Shown here: positions 1-9,300 of the stretch, piece after piece
Layout of the letters: every line of letters begins with the position of its first letter
How positions within the stretch are numbered: the first letter of the stretch is position 1
Assembly (NCBI GenBank): GCA_046076045.1
Contig: JBJTRI010000090.1
Location: forward strand, 1-31,498
DNA from: JAIOPA01 sp046076045
GTDB lineage: Bacteria > Eisenbacteria > RBG-16-71-46
Reading direction: 5' to 3'
DNA length: 31,498 bases
Position numbers and translations under genes: made by a program
The notes under the pieces: generated by a model
Database searches by the model: none
The model's input: only the letters and a program-made list of their open reading frames with translations
Told to the model about the DNA's origin: nothing

Positions 1-388
1 CGAACGCGTCGCGCCACGCAGCCACCTCGATGCGCACGGTGTCCTGGGGGCCCGTCACCAGCCAGCGTCGATTGGAGATCTCGGCGCCCGTGGGCCCCTT
101 CTCGACCGTGTCCCAGTTCCCGCGCGTCACCTTGAACTCCAGCGCGGTGCCCACCGGCAGGTCGAGCGTAGCGCGATGGCGCCCGTCGGCGTCGCGCGTC
201 AGCCGAACCCCCGCACCGTTCCATTGCCCGAGTTCGGCGCGATTGCCGGAAAGCCACAGGACCGCACTCGACGGGGTCGAGCTGGGAGGTGCGACCTCCA
301 CGTGCACCGGGATCGCGCTCACGGGCATCGCGGCGATGAGAAGGGCCAAGCATGTCGGTGGGGCGATCCGTGCGGCATGGGGTCTCAT
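1..388 (-). CDS. Secreted protein with CBM20-like starch-binding domain (partial, runs off left edge)
   Basis: This reading frame opens at an ATG at 388 and is still open at base 1, so about 129 N-terminal residues are visible. A strong purine-rich Shine-Dalgarno (GAGGAGGAGGG) directly precedes the ATG. Residues 1-25 form a signal peptide with a short hydrophobic core ending near the MPVSA-IP site. Residues 28-110 resemble a CBM20 starch-binding fold, with the family pattern of a strand, then SGNRAELGQWN, a run to the LEFKVTRG strand and a conserved Trp (NWDTVEKG). CBM20 domains bind alpha-glucans and are fused to amylases or to esterase-type alpha/beta hydrolases; the catalytic part, if any, lies outside the window. 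It is divergent from the secreted amylase, which supports a shared role in extracellular starch use. Identity beyond the binding domain is unknown. Confidence 0.75.
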   Translation of the reverse strand, partial: MRPHAARIAPPTCLALLIAAMPVSAIPVHVEVAPPSSTPSSAVLWLSGNRAELGQWNGAGVRLTRDADGRHRATLDLPVGTALEFKVTRGNWDTVEKGPTGAEISNRRWLVTGPQDTVRIEVAAWRDAF

Positions 389-451
389 CCCTCCTCCTCG
401 ATCCGTCCTGTCACGACCTCGCAAGAACCCGAACGCCAGCAGGTTAGCCTA

Positions 452-483
452 GGGATTGAAGAGGTTTCCACACCTCGAATCCC
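452..483. promoter_or_regulatory. Inverted repeat in the divergent amylase/CBM20 intergenic region
   Basis: The 187-base gap between the two divergent starts (389-575) holds an inverted repeat. The outer arms are GGGATT (452-457) and AATCCC (478-483); the inner arms are GAGGT (461-465) and ACCTC (472-476), around TTCCAC. The internal loops are GAA on the left and G on the right. A TTGACC hexamer follows at 484-489 on the plus strand, but no convincing -10 box follows it. The repeat could be an operator for a sugar-responsive regulator controlling both genes, or an RNA hairpin in either leader. The repeat is visible; its function is inferred. Confidence 0.45.
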
Positions 484-575
484 TTGACCCGCACCGCTTC
501 GGGCCGTCATCCTCATAGGCGATGAGTGGAGGTGTATCCCTGACCTTCATCCCCTCCCCGGAGGACCTTTCGGCC

Positions 576-3089
576 ATGCCCCGTCGCCTCGCTTCGGCCC
601 TCGGACTCGTGCTGCTGTCGCTGCTGCCCACGCTCGCGCGCGCTGCAGGCGCCGACAACAACGTCGAGTGGAACGGTCTGTCGCATTTCCCTTGGCAGGA
701 GCGTCGCCCGCTCTGCCCCGTGAACGGCGAGAGCTTCCAGGTCCGGTTCCAGAGCTACCGGAACGACCTGACCGCAGCCGAGGTCCGGCTCACCGTCGGC
801 GCGACCGTCACGACGATCGCGGCGAGCCGCATCGGGGCGCGTGGGCCCTACGACCTGTGGGCAGCCCAGATCCCCGCGACCACGCCCACCACGGCGCTCT
901 CGTACTGGATCCGACTCGTGGACGGCACGAGCACGGCCTACCTGAGCCGCAACGGCATCACCGCCACCGTCCCGGCCGACGGCGGCTACAGCGTCAACTT
1001 CGCCACCCTCGAGCACGCCCCGCCGGGCGCCACGCTCGTGAACGGTGGCGCGGCCGTCTTCAAGGTGTGGGCCCCGAACGTCTCGCAGGCGTTCGTGCGC
1101 GGTGCGTTCAACGCGTGGGGCCAGCTCGCCATGACCAAGTACGGCGAGTGGTTCATCGCGCGCGGCAATAACGTCACGGACCGCTCGGAGTACAAGTTCT
1201 TCTTCCCCACGCGCACCGACAACGGCGGCTACGCCCCGGACCCGGTGGCGCGCGCGTTCAACGCCGGCTCCGGCTACAACTCGATCGTCGAGAACCCGTT
1301 CCGCTTCACGTGGACCGACTCGACCTGGCAGACCCCGCCGCTCGAGCGCATGGTCATCTACCAGATGCACGTCGGCACGTTCGCCGGACTCAACGACCCG
1401 GCCGGCGCGACGCCCTACCCGTCGCGCTTCCAGGACGTCACCGCGCGCGTCGCGCACCTCAAGAGCCTCGGCGTCAACGCGATCCAGCTCTGCCCCATCA
1501 CCGAGTACGCGGGCGACATCTCGGCCGGCTACAACCCGGTCACGTTCTTCGCGCCCGAGGGCAAGTACGGCACGCCGGACCAGTTCAAGCAGATGGTGAA
1601 CACGCTCCACAACAACGGCATCGCCGTACTGCTCGACATCGTCTGGAACCACGTCTCGCCGACCGACAACTACCTCTGGAACTACGACGGCACGCAGTCG
1701 TGGTTCTACACGCCCGACGCCTCGACGCCGTGGGGTTCCCAGCCCGCGTTCGAGCGACCGGCGGTCTCCGAGATGCTCGCGTACGCCTCGCACCTGTGGC
1801 TCGGGGAGTACCGCCTCGACGGCTTCCGCATGGACGGGACCGCGTTCATGAAGGTGGGTCCGAACAGCGACGACGGCTGGTTCCTCATGCAGCGCATGAA
1901 CAACGAGAAGAACCAGCGCTTCGTGGATCGGGTGACGATCGCCGAGAACCTCCCGAGCGAGGCGCTCGTCTCGGCCCCGACCAGCGTGAGCGGCGCCGGG
2001 TTCGACAGTCAGTACAGCATGATGTTCCGTGAGCGCGTGCGCGGTGCGACGTTCGCCGCCGCGTTCGGGGACCCGAGCATGAACGACGTCCGACTCGCCC
2101 TGCTCGGCGACGGCTACTACCTGCAGCAGCAGCGCGCGCTGCACTACGTCCAGTTGCACGACGAGGCGTGGCCCTCGAGCGGCGGACAGCGCATGGTGAG
2201 GACCATCGACGGCAGCGCGCCGCACGACGACATCTGGGCGCGCGGCCGCACCATGCTGGCGCTCGGCACCACGCTCACCTCGATGGGCGTGCCCGCGTTC
2301 CTGCAGGGCGACGAGTGGCTGGAGTCGAACCCGTTCAACCCCGCCCCCGACAACAGCGGCCGGCTCGACTGGTCCAAGAAGACGAGCCCCGTGGGCGCCG
2401 GCGCGTTCGGCTTCTACTCGCGTCTCATCAAGCTGCGCACCACCCTGAGCCCGCTGTTCGCCAACGCCTCGACGCACGTGTTCCACGTCAACGAGGGTGG
2501 CAACGTGATCGGCTGGCGACGCACCGACGGCAACGGGAACACCATCGTCATCCTCGCGAACTGGTCGAACACCGACTACGCCAGCTACATCGTCGGCATG
2601 CCGCAGAACGGTGCGTGGACCGAGCTCGTGAACAGCCAGAACCCGACGTACGGTGGGTCGGGCCCGGTCAACTCCGGCACGCTGCTCGCCAATGGCAGCC
2701 CCTACGACGGCTTCAACCAGTCGGTCACGATCGCGCTCCCCAAGATGACGTTCACCGTGCTCGCGCCACTGTCGTTCGTCGGCGTCGAGCCGCCCACGCC
2801 GGGGCCGGCCCCCGCCGAACTGTCGCTGTCCGCGCCGTGGCCCAACCCGACGCGTGAGCACTCCGTGCTGCGCTTCGCCCTGCCTCAAGCGGGCCGCGTC
2901 CGCTTGACGGTGCACGACGTCACGGGCCGGCAGGTGCGCGTGGTCGAGGACCGCGCCTTCCAGGCCGGCTCGCACGCCACCGCGTGGAACGGGCGCGACG
3001 AGGGTGGCGCGCTGAGCCCCTCGGGCCTGTACTTCGTGCGCCTCGAGACCCCCTCGGGGGCACGCTCGACCCGCCTCGTCCGGCTCTAG
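576..3089 (+). CDS. Secreted GH13 alpha-amylase-family enzyme with CBM48 and FlgD-like C-terminal domain
   Basis: This is an 837-residue predicted secreted glycoside hydrolase of family 13, which acts on alpha-1,4/1,6-glucans. The ATG at 576 was chosen over an upstream in-frame ATG at 522 because GGAGGA sits 10 bases before it and a clean signal peptide (residues 1-24) follows. Residues 27-135 look like an amylase N-terminal beta domain, and about 155-235 are CBM48-like (FKVWAPN, then GAFNAWG). The (beta/alpha)8 barrel carries the four GH13 motifs: DIVWNH (from D354), the nucleophile D420 in DGFRMD, the acid/base E457 in IAENLP, and H528/D529 in LHDEAW. After a C-terminal beta sandwich and a Pro-rich linker, the last ~85 residues form a FlgD-Ig/type-IX-like domain (PNPTREHSVLRF, then SGLYFVRLE). 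Branching enzyme and isoamylase-like activities cannot be excluded. It faces malQ across a terminator. Confidence 0.9.
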   Translation: MPRRLASALGLVLLSLLPTLARAAGADNNVEWNGLSHFPWQERRPLCPVNGESFQVRFQSYRNDLTAAEVRLTVGATVTTIAASRIGARGPYDLWAAQIPATTPTTALSYWIRLVDGTSTAYLSRNGITATVPADGGYSVNFATLEHAPPGATLVNGGAAVFKVWAPNVSQAFVRGAFNAWGQLAMTKYGEWFIARGNNVTDRSEYKFFFPTRTDNGGYAPDPVARAFNAGSGYNSIVENPFRFTWTDSTWQTPPLERMVIYQMHVGTFAGLNDPAGATPYPSRFQDVTARVAHLKSLGVNAIQLCPITEYAGDISAGYNPVTFFAPEGKYGTPDQFKQMVNTLHNNGIAVLLDIVWNHVSPTDNYLWNYDGTQSWFYTPDASTPWGSQPAFERPAVSEMLAYASHLWLGEYRLDGFRMDGTAFMKVGPNSDDGWFLMQRMNNEKNQRFVDRVTIAENLPSEALVSAPTSVSGAGFDSQYSMMFRERVRGATFAAAFGDPSMNDVRLALLGDGYYLQQQRALHYVQLHDEAWPSSGGQRMVRTIDGSAPHDDIWARGRTMLALGTTLTSMGVPAFLQGDEWLESNPFNPAPDNSGRLDWSKKTSPVGAGAFGFYSRLIKLRTTLSPLFANASTHVFHVNEGGNVIGWRRTDGNGNTIVILANWSNTDYASYIVGMPQNGAWTELVNSQNPTYGGSGPVNSGTLLANGSPYDGFNQSVTIALPKMTFTVLAPLSFVGVEPPTPGPAPAELSLSAPWPNPTREHSVLRFALPQAGRVRLTVHDVTGRQVRVVEDRAFQAGSHATAWNGRDEGGALSPSGLYFVRLETPSGARSTRLVRL

Positions 3090-3117
3090 TCCAGCCCTGT
3101 CGAGGAAGCGGGAAGCG

Positions 3118-3150
3118 AGGCCCCCGATGGCGACCCGCCATCGGGGGCCT
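3118..3150. terminator. Bidirectional intrinsic terminator between convergent genes
   Basis: A perfect 15-bp stem (3118-3132 paired with 3136-3150, arms AGGCCCCCGATGGCG and its complement) encloses the 3-base loop ACC. TTCGTT follows on the plus strand. It lies 28 bases after the amylase stop and 31 bases beyond the end of the convergent malQ, so it can serve both. The T-tract is short, as is common in very GC-rich genomes. Confidence 0.85.
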
Positions 3151-3181
3151 TCGTTCGCGCACTGGGGCGCTCCAGAGCGCC

Positions 3182-4633
3182 CTAGGAGGCCCGTGGGCCG
3201 CGCCGGGACGCCCGACCGGCCAGCCTGCCACAATCGGCCGTGAGGGCCCGCAGGCGGGCCGCCAGGGCGCGATCCGCCGCCCGCGGGGCCATCCGCCACG
3301 TCCAGTTGCCCTCGGGGGTCCCCGGGGTGTTGAAGCGCGCCTCGGGCCCCAGCCCCAGCAGGTCCTGCATGGCGGCGATGGCGGTCCGGGCCGGACTGCC
3401 CCACGCCATGCGCACCAGCGCCTCCTCGGGACGCGCGAGGTCGGCACCGGCCACCCGGACGAACCGCTCCCTCACCTCGGCCGAGAGCCAGTGCAACCAC
3501 CCCCGCGTGGTGTCGTTGTCGTGCGTACCCGGATAGACCACGGCGTCGAGCGGGTGGCGATGCGGCAGGTCGGGGTGGTCGGCCTCGTAGAACGCGTTGT
3601 GCAGGAGCTTCATCCCGGGCAGTCCGAAGTCCTCCCGCAACCGGACCACCGCGTCGGTGACGTTGCCGAGGTCCTCGGCGATGAGCGGGAGCGGCCCGAG
3701 CGCGCGCCGCACCGCGCCGAGCAGCTCGCGTCCCGGGGTCGGGCGCCAGCGTCCGACGCGTGCGGTCGCGGCATCGCCCGGGATCTCGTAGGCGTGCACG
3801 AGACCGACGAAGTGGTCGATGCGCAGGGCGTCGAAGCGCGTGAGCGCCACGCGAACGCGCTCGGTCCACCACCGGAACCCCTCGCGCCGATGCGAGGCCC
3901 AGGCGTAGTGCGGGTGCCCCCACAACTGGCCCTCGGCCGAGAACATGTCGGGCGGCACGCCGGTCACCACGCGCGGCCGCCCTCCGCGCCCGAGCCGGAA
4001 CAACTCGGGACGGTCCTGCACGTCGGCGGAGTCCTGCGTGGCGAAGATCGGCAGGTCGCCGACGAGGTGCACCCCGCGTTCGCGAGCATGCCCGCGCAGT
4101 CGCTCCCACTGGGTCGCGAACGCGAACTGGACGAAGGCGTGCAACTCGGGGCGCCCACCGAGGCGCGCCGACGCGAACCGGGACCAACCCGGCAGCCACC
4201 CGGCATGGACGCGCGCGAACGTGCGCCATCCGCGTGAGGCCATGCCGCCCGCGCGCTCGAAGCGCTCGTGCGCCTCGGCGAAGCGCGGCCACTTGTGGGC
4301 ACGGGCGTCGGCGTAGCGCGCCGGCCCCCGCCCGAGCGCGCGCGGCGCAGCGAGGCGGCGACGGTCGAGCAGGCGATCCTCGGCGAGCCACTCGAGCGAG
4401 ACGAGCAGCGGCTCACCCGCGAAGCTGCTGGTCGCCGAGTACGGGCTCTCGCCCCCGCCCACGGGGCCGATCGGCAGCATCTGCCACAACGACAGGCCGG
4501 CGTCGGCGCACCAGTCGGCGAACCGCAGCGACTCGGGCCCCAAGCCCCCGATGCCGTGCGGGCCCGGCAGCGCGGTGAGGTGGAGCAGCACCCCCGCGCG
4601 GCGACGCGCGAACAACTCCGCACCCACGGCCAT
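3182..4633 (-). CDS. malQ: 4-alpha-glucanotransferase (amylomaltase, GH77)
   Basis: MalQ transfers maltodextrin segments between glucans and releases glucose; it is cytoplasmic. The 483-residue length matches the compact Thermus/plant D-enzyme type, without the N-terminal extension of the enterobacterial form. The N-terminus has RRAGVLLHLTALPGPHGIGG and the substrate-site segment ESPYSATSSFAGEP. The catalytic residues are visible: D273 in LRIDHF (nucleophile), E320 in IAEDLG (acid/base) and D372 in GTHDND (stabiliser). The start is ATG at 4633, overlapping the TGA of the upstream GH13 gene (TGATG), which implies coupled translation; a GTG one codon earlier (4636) is possible. Its place behind a GH13 enzyme fits intracellular maltodextrin processing. 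Confidence 0.95.
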   Translation of the reverse strand: MAVGAELFARRRAGVLLHLTALPGPHGIGGLGPESLRFADWCADAGLSLWQMLPIGPVGGGESPYSATSSFAGEPLLVSLEWLAEDRLLDRRRLAAPRALGRGPARYADARAHKWPRFAEAHERFERAGGMASRGWRTFARVHAGWLPGWSRFASARLGGRPELHAFVQFAFATQWERLRGHARERGVHLVGDLPIFATQDSADVQDRPELFRLGRGGRPRVVTGVPPDMFSAEGQLWGHPHYAWASHRREGFRWWTERVRVALTRFDALRIDHFVGLVHAYEIPGDAATARVGRWRPTPGRELLGAVRRALGPLPLIAEDLGNVTDAVVRLREDFGLPGMKLLHNAFYEADHPDLPHRHPLDAVVYPGTHDNDTTRGWLHWLSAEVRERFVRVAGADLARPEEALVRMAWGSPARTAIAAMQDLLGLGPEARFNTPGTPEGNWTWRMAPRAADRALAARLRALTADCGRLAGRASRRGPRAS

Positions 4634-6348
4634 CACGCGCCCCCGCGCGCCCAGACGCGCCCCTCACCCGCCGCCAGACGCACGTCGGGGAACGCATCGG
4701 CGGCACCGTCGGGAGCATCGCCGAAGACCGGCCGCCAACCGGAGCCGAGGTCGATCGGGAGCGGCACCCGCTGGTCGCGGAGCGCGGCGTTGAGCACCAC
4801 CAGCACCTCCTCGCCGCCCCCCTCGCGCACGAATGCCCAGACGTCACGAGCGTCGTCCGCCAGCACGGTGCGGAACGATCCCGTGCGCAGGGCCGGGTGC
4901 GCGTGACGCAGCGCGATCGCCGAGCGGTACCACGCGTGCAGGTCGTTCATGATGGAGTTCTCGCTCGGCTTGCCGTACGGCTCGTGATCGCGCCACAGCA
5001 TGGGCTTGCGGTTGTGCGGGTCGTTGGCGCCCCACATGCCCACCTCGGTGCCGTACCAGATCATCGGCGCGCCCACGTAGGTCATCTGCAGCAGCGCCAC
5101 CAGCCGCAGGCGGCGGTACTCGTCCTCGCCGGGCTGGCCGCCGTCGTAGTCGGGGTCGTCCTGCACGCGGTTGCGCTTGTTGTAGAAGCGGTCGGGATTG
5201 AGCGCCATGTTGACCGCGCGATCGGTGTCGTGGCTGTCGATGAGGTTCTGCATCGCGTAGGTCGCCTCGCTCGGGTGGCGACCGCGCACCTCGGCCATGC
5301 GGCGGTCGAACTCGCTCACCGCGATGCGGCGCTCGCGGTCGAACAGCCACGCCACGACGGGGGTCGCGAACTCATAGTTCATGACCGCGTCGAACGCATC
5401 GCCCTGCAACCACACCTGGGCCGGGCCCCAGATCTCACCGGTGATGTAGGCGTCGGGGTTGATCGACTTCACGAGCGTGCGCCACTCGCGCCAGAACGCG
5501 ATCGGGACCTCGTTGGGCACGTCGAGGCGCCAGCCGTCCACGCCATCCGAGGGGTCGCCGTCACCATCGGGGTCCATCCAGCGCCGGGTGACGTCGAACA
5601 GGTGCCGCCGCAGCGACTCGCTCGCGAGCCCGTGCTCGTCGTCCTTACGGAACTGCGGCAGCGACCCGTGCCCGAACCAACCGCGATAGGCGAACGGCTC
5701 CCACGACGTGACCTCGAACCAGTCCGCGTAGCGGCTCGCGGGGCCCTGCTCGCGCACATCGCGGAACGCCGGGTGCCGCGTGCCGACGTGGTTGAAGACC
5801 CCGTCCACGATGACGCGGAACCCGGCGCGCTTGGCCTCGCGCAGGACCTCGAGGAACAGGCGGTCGTTGGGGTCGAAACGCCACGTCGCGGGATCGAGCA
5901 GGTCCTCGGCGGCCTCGCTCGCGAGATAGGGCGCGCCGGCCCCGTAGTGCTCGTCGATGTGCAGGTAGTTGGTGGCGTCGTACTTGTGCGGGCTCTCGGC
6001 CTGGAAGACCGGCAGCAGGTAGAGCGCGTTGACGCCGAGGTCCTTCAGGTAGGGCAGTGCCTCACGCAGGCCACGCAGGTCCCCACCGCACTTGCGCCCC
6101 CAGATCCAGCCCCCGTACATGGAGCGCCCGTCGCGTCCCTCCCACGGGCTGGGCTCGTACCAGTCGGTGCGCCAGTCGCGCAGGTGCTCGCGCACCGGCG
6201 CCTCGGCACTCCGCCGGAATCGGTCCACCATGACCTGGTACCAGACCGCGTGCTTCACCCATTCGGGTGTCTGGAAGCCCGCGACCTCCGACGGGTCGAG
6301 GCGATAGGTCGGCGCGGGCGTCGGGGTGGGTCGGCGGGACTCGGACAG
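4633..6348 (-). CDS. GH13 cyclomaltodextrinase/neopullulanase-like alpha-glucosidase family enzyme
   Basis: This is a 571-residue GH13 enzyme without a signal peptide, so probably cytoplasmic. The motifs are intact: DGVFNH (region I), the nucleophile D276 in DGWRLD, the acid/base E305 in TGEIWG, and D374 in DSHDTD. The N-terminal TPEWVKHAVWYQVMVDRF segment and the later HKYDATNY motif are typical of cyclomaltodextrinases, neopullulanases and maltogenic amylases; the N-terminal CBM34 common in those families is absent. A GTG at 6258 falls inside that conserved segment and has no Shine-Dalgarno. The in-frame CTG at 6348 has GAGGAG exactly 6 bases upstream, overlapping the stop of the preceding gene, and restores the conserved N-terminus, so CTG is preferred. 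The enzyme likely hydrolyses imported maltodextrins or cyclodextrins and feeds MalQ. Exact specificity cannot be read from the sequence. Confidence 0.88.
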   Translation of the reverse strand: MSESRRPTPTPAPTYRLDPSEVAGFQTPEWVKHAVWYQVMVDRFRRSAEAPVREHLRDWRTDWYEPSPWEGRDGRSMYGGWIWGRKCGGDLRGLREALPYLKDLGVNALYLLPVFQAESPHKYDATNYLHIDEHYGAGAPYLASEAAEDLLDPATWRFDPNDRLFLEVLREAKRAGFRVIVDGVFNHVGTRHPAFRDVREQGPASRYADWFEVTSWEPFAYRGWFGHGSLPQFRKDDEHGLASESLRRHLFDVTRRWMDPDGDGDPSDGVDGWRLDVPNEVPIAFWREWRTLVKSINPDAYITGEIWGPAQVWLQGDAFDAVMNYEFATPVVAWLFDRERRIAVSEFDRRMAEVRGRHPSEATYAMQNLIDSHDTDRAVNMALNPDRFYNKRNRVQDDPDYDGGQPGEDEYRRLRLVALLQMTYVGAPMIWYGTEVGMWGANDPHNRKPMLWRDHEPYGKPSENSIMNDLHAWYRSAIALRHAHPALRTGSFRTVLADDARDVWAFVREGGGEEVLVVLNAALRDQRVPLPIDLGSGWRPVFGDAPDGAADAFPDVRLAAGEGRVWARGGA

Positions 6349-6358
6349 GGGATGCTCC

Positions 6359-9300
6359 TCAGAACTCGGGGCCGATGGAGAAGTGCCAGCGCGGCTTGCG
6401 GGTGTCCTGCAGGTCCGAGGCCCACGCCACGTCGAGCTTCATGGGCAGACCCAGCAGCCACGAGCGGACGCCCGTGCCGAACGAGAAGTACGGGTCCTTG
6501 AGCCGCCGGCCGTTGCGGATCCACCAGAGGCGCGGCGAGGTGCCCTCGTTCCAGACCGTGCCGAGGTCGGCGAACAGCACACCCTTGAGTCGCAGGCTCC
6601 CGAGCGGCAGCGGACCGACGATCCCGAGCTGGTCCACGAACGGGAAGCGCAACTCGACGTTCGCGAGCAGCAGCCGCGTGCCGACGATGTCGAAGTCGGG
6701 GTAACCGCGCAGGGTGGAGAACCCACCGACCTGGAACGCCTGCGGGTCCCGCCCGCTGCTCACGCCGGCCAGCGTGCGGATGCCGATGGAGTAGCCGCGC
6801 GACAGGTTGATGTAGCGGCGACGGTCGAACGACAGGGTGTGGTACTCGAGACTCTTGGGGAAGACGTTGAAGGCCGGGCTGTAGGTGAGGTTCCAGCGTC
6901 CGCCGTTCACCGGGCCGAACTCGCCGAAGAGCGCGTTGTCCCCCACCAGCGACAGCGAGGGCGAGGTCACGGTGCGGTAGTCGCTGCGCACGCGCACGAT
7001 GTCGCCGTTCGGGAGCTCCCGGAAGAAGTCCTGGTCCACGAACATCTGGGTGAACTGGGTCTCGAAGCGGCGGAAGCGGTCGAACGGGTAGCTCACGCCG
7101 GCGAGCACGCCGAACGAGCGCTCCGAGAACAGGTTCAGGCCCGACAGCGGCTGCCCCAACGTGGTGACGCGCGACTGGTAGTAGTTCTTGTAGTGGAACG
7201 CACCCACGCTCCAATCGAGTCGTCGCGGCTGGTAGCTGTAGATCGCGAGGATGTTCGCGTCCTCGAGCGAGTTCGAGAACAGGTCGCCCGCGAAGTACAG
7301 GTTGCGGTCCCCGAGGAAGTCGCTGAACAGCAGCTGCGTCGAACCCGCGAACCCGTAGCTGCTCGCCGCGATCGCCCCGACCTGCACCGCTTCCAGCGAG
7401 AGCTTCCAGCGATAGGGTTGCGGGCGCTGCGAGAGCACCGTGTCGGAGAGCGCGAACGGCCCGCCCCGCTCGAGCACCGGCGTGGGGGCGACGCGCTCCT
7501 TCCGCGTCGTGTCGCGCTCCTCACCCACGTTCGGCATGGGCTGCGGGTAGCCGCCCCCCTCCCACGCCACGCTCTCGAAGGTCGCGGGCGGCAGACCGCC
7601 GCGATCGACGCGCACCCGGTCGCGGGTGCGGGAGGCGCGCGAGGTGTCGGGCACCGTGAGCGAGTCCGGCCACGTCCCGGAGAGCGCACCGCGATTGGCG
7701 GGCAGATCCGGGAACGGCGGCGGCGGGTCGTCCACGGTCGCGATCGAGGTCACCGAACCGGGCACGTGCTTCCTCATGCGTGCCAGCAGCGCGGGCGACG
7801 ACAGCGGCTCCTGGATGGCGAACAGGTCGTAGCCGCCCCGGTCGAAGGCCGAGAACACGAGTCGGTCGGTGTGGCGGGCCCACGACAGCGCCATGACGCC
7901 GCCGGTGAGGTCCGTGAGCTGCGTGACCGTCGAGTCGGTGAGGTCGAGCAGCGCGATGTTCGGCGCCCCGGAGTGATCGGTGATGAACGCCAGCTTGCGC
8001 CCGTCGGGCGACCATGCCGGCGCATGGTCCTCACCCGAGGTGTCGAGGACGAACTGGATGGTGCGGGACGCCACGTCCATGGTGTAGAGCGCGTAGCGGC
8101 CGAAGCCGTTCTGCTGGCGGAACGGGTGCAGGACGACCGGGGTGAGCCGGTCCGAGGCGAACGCGAGCGTGCGACCGTCGGGCGACCACGTGGGCTCCTT
8201 CTCGTCCCACGCGTCATCGGTCAGCCGCGTGACCTGCGACGTCCCGGCGTCGATCAGGTAGAGGTCGGCACGACCGTTCGAGAGACCCGACACCACGATG
8301 GAGTCCGAGACCGGCGACCACGCCGGGAACGACAGCTCGAGCGCCGGGATGTCGAACGACCGCACCAGCCGGCCGTCATCGGCGTCCACCACGTAAAGCC
8401 GGTCCTTGCCGGCGCTGCCCACGACGAGGGCCAACTGCTGGCCGTCGGGGGACCACGCGATCGAGGTCCGCAGCAGCGGGATCGCCTCGAACATGAGGTC
8501 GCGCTCGGACTCCACCACGCGCTTGAGTACGCGGCCATCGAACGCCGACATGAGGTAGACGTCGTTGTACTGGCGGCGGTCGCTGAAGTAGGCCACCCGG
8601 TCGCCCTGCGGCGAGATCGACGGCCAGAAGTTCATCACGCTCTCGTCGCGCCGGTGGTCGGTGAGGCGGCGGGCGAACGACTCGGGATGCTCGAGCGTGG
8701 CGATCCTCGGCCAGTACTTGCGGCGCAGGTGCGCACGCCACAGCTCGTCGAACCGCTGCGGTGTCATGCCATAGGTGCGCGTGAAGGCCCGGTCGAAGTT
8801 GCGCATCTGGCGCAGCCGGCGCAGCACCTCGCGGAACCGGTCCTCGCCGTACTCGTCGACGAGGTACTGGATGGCGCTCTGCCCCATCTTGTAGACGAGG
8901 TAGCCGCCCGCCCACTCGAGCGGCGGCAGGTAGCCCGTCAGCGTGCCGTCGCGCACGTACATCTCGGCGTTGGGCTCCATGCCCAGCGACAGGTACTCGG
9001 CCATGCCCTCGGCGAACCACAGCGGCACGCCGAACAGGCCCTGCCCCGACAGCAGCGACACGCCCGACGAGTGGTAGAGGATGTCGAACTGGAACGCGTG
9101 CACGAGCTCGTGCACGAGCACGTGCCGGAAGTCCTCGTAGGACCCCGAGAACGGCACCACGACGCGGTTGCGCAACGCCTCGGTGAACCCGCCGGTGGAC
9201 CCGTCGATGAGCTCGCTCGTGACGTTCGTCTGCGCGAACTCGTGGTGCGAGGCGTACAGGATGATCGGGACGCGCTTCGACAGGCGGTGCCCGGTCCGCA

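Noticed and set aside
300..316. Glycogen branching enzyme identity for the secreted amylase because of its CBM48
   Set aside because: The signal peptide and FlgD-like tail indicate a secreted enzyme, and CBM48 also occurs in isoamylases and amylases. The CBM48 itself lies near 1040-1280. Only the GH13 family was called.
30..487. Two plus-strand open frames at the left end
   Set aside because: They are antisense to the CBM20-like gene, which has a Shine-Dalgarno, signal peptide and domain; their translations show nothing recognisable.
484..512. TTGACC as a plus-strand promoter for the amylase
   Set aside because: No acceptable -10 hexamer lies 16-18 bases downstream, so it was not called as a promoter.
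513..4391. A 1292-codon minus-strand open frame across the secreted amylase and malQ
   Set aside because: It is antisense to a gene with all GH13 motifs and out of frame with malQ, and its protein has no recognisable features.
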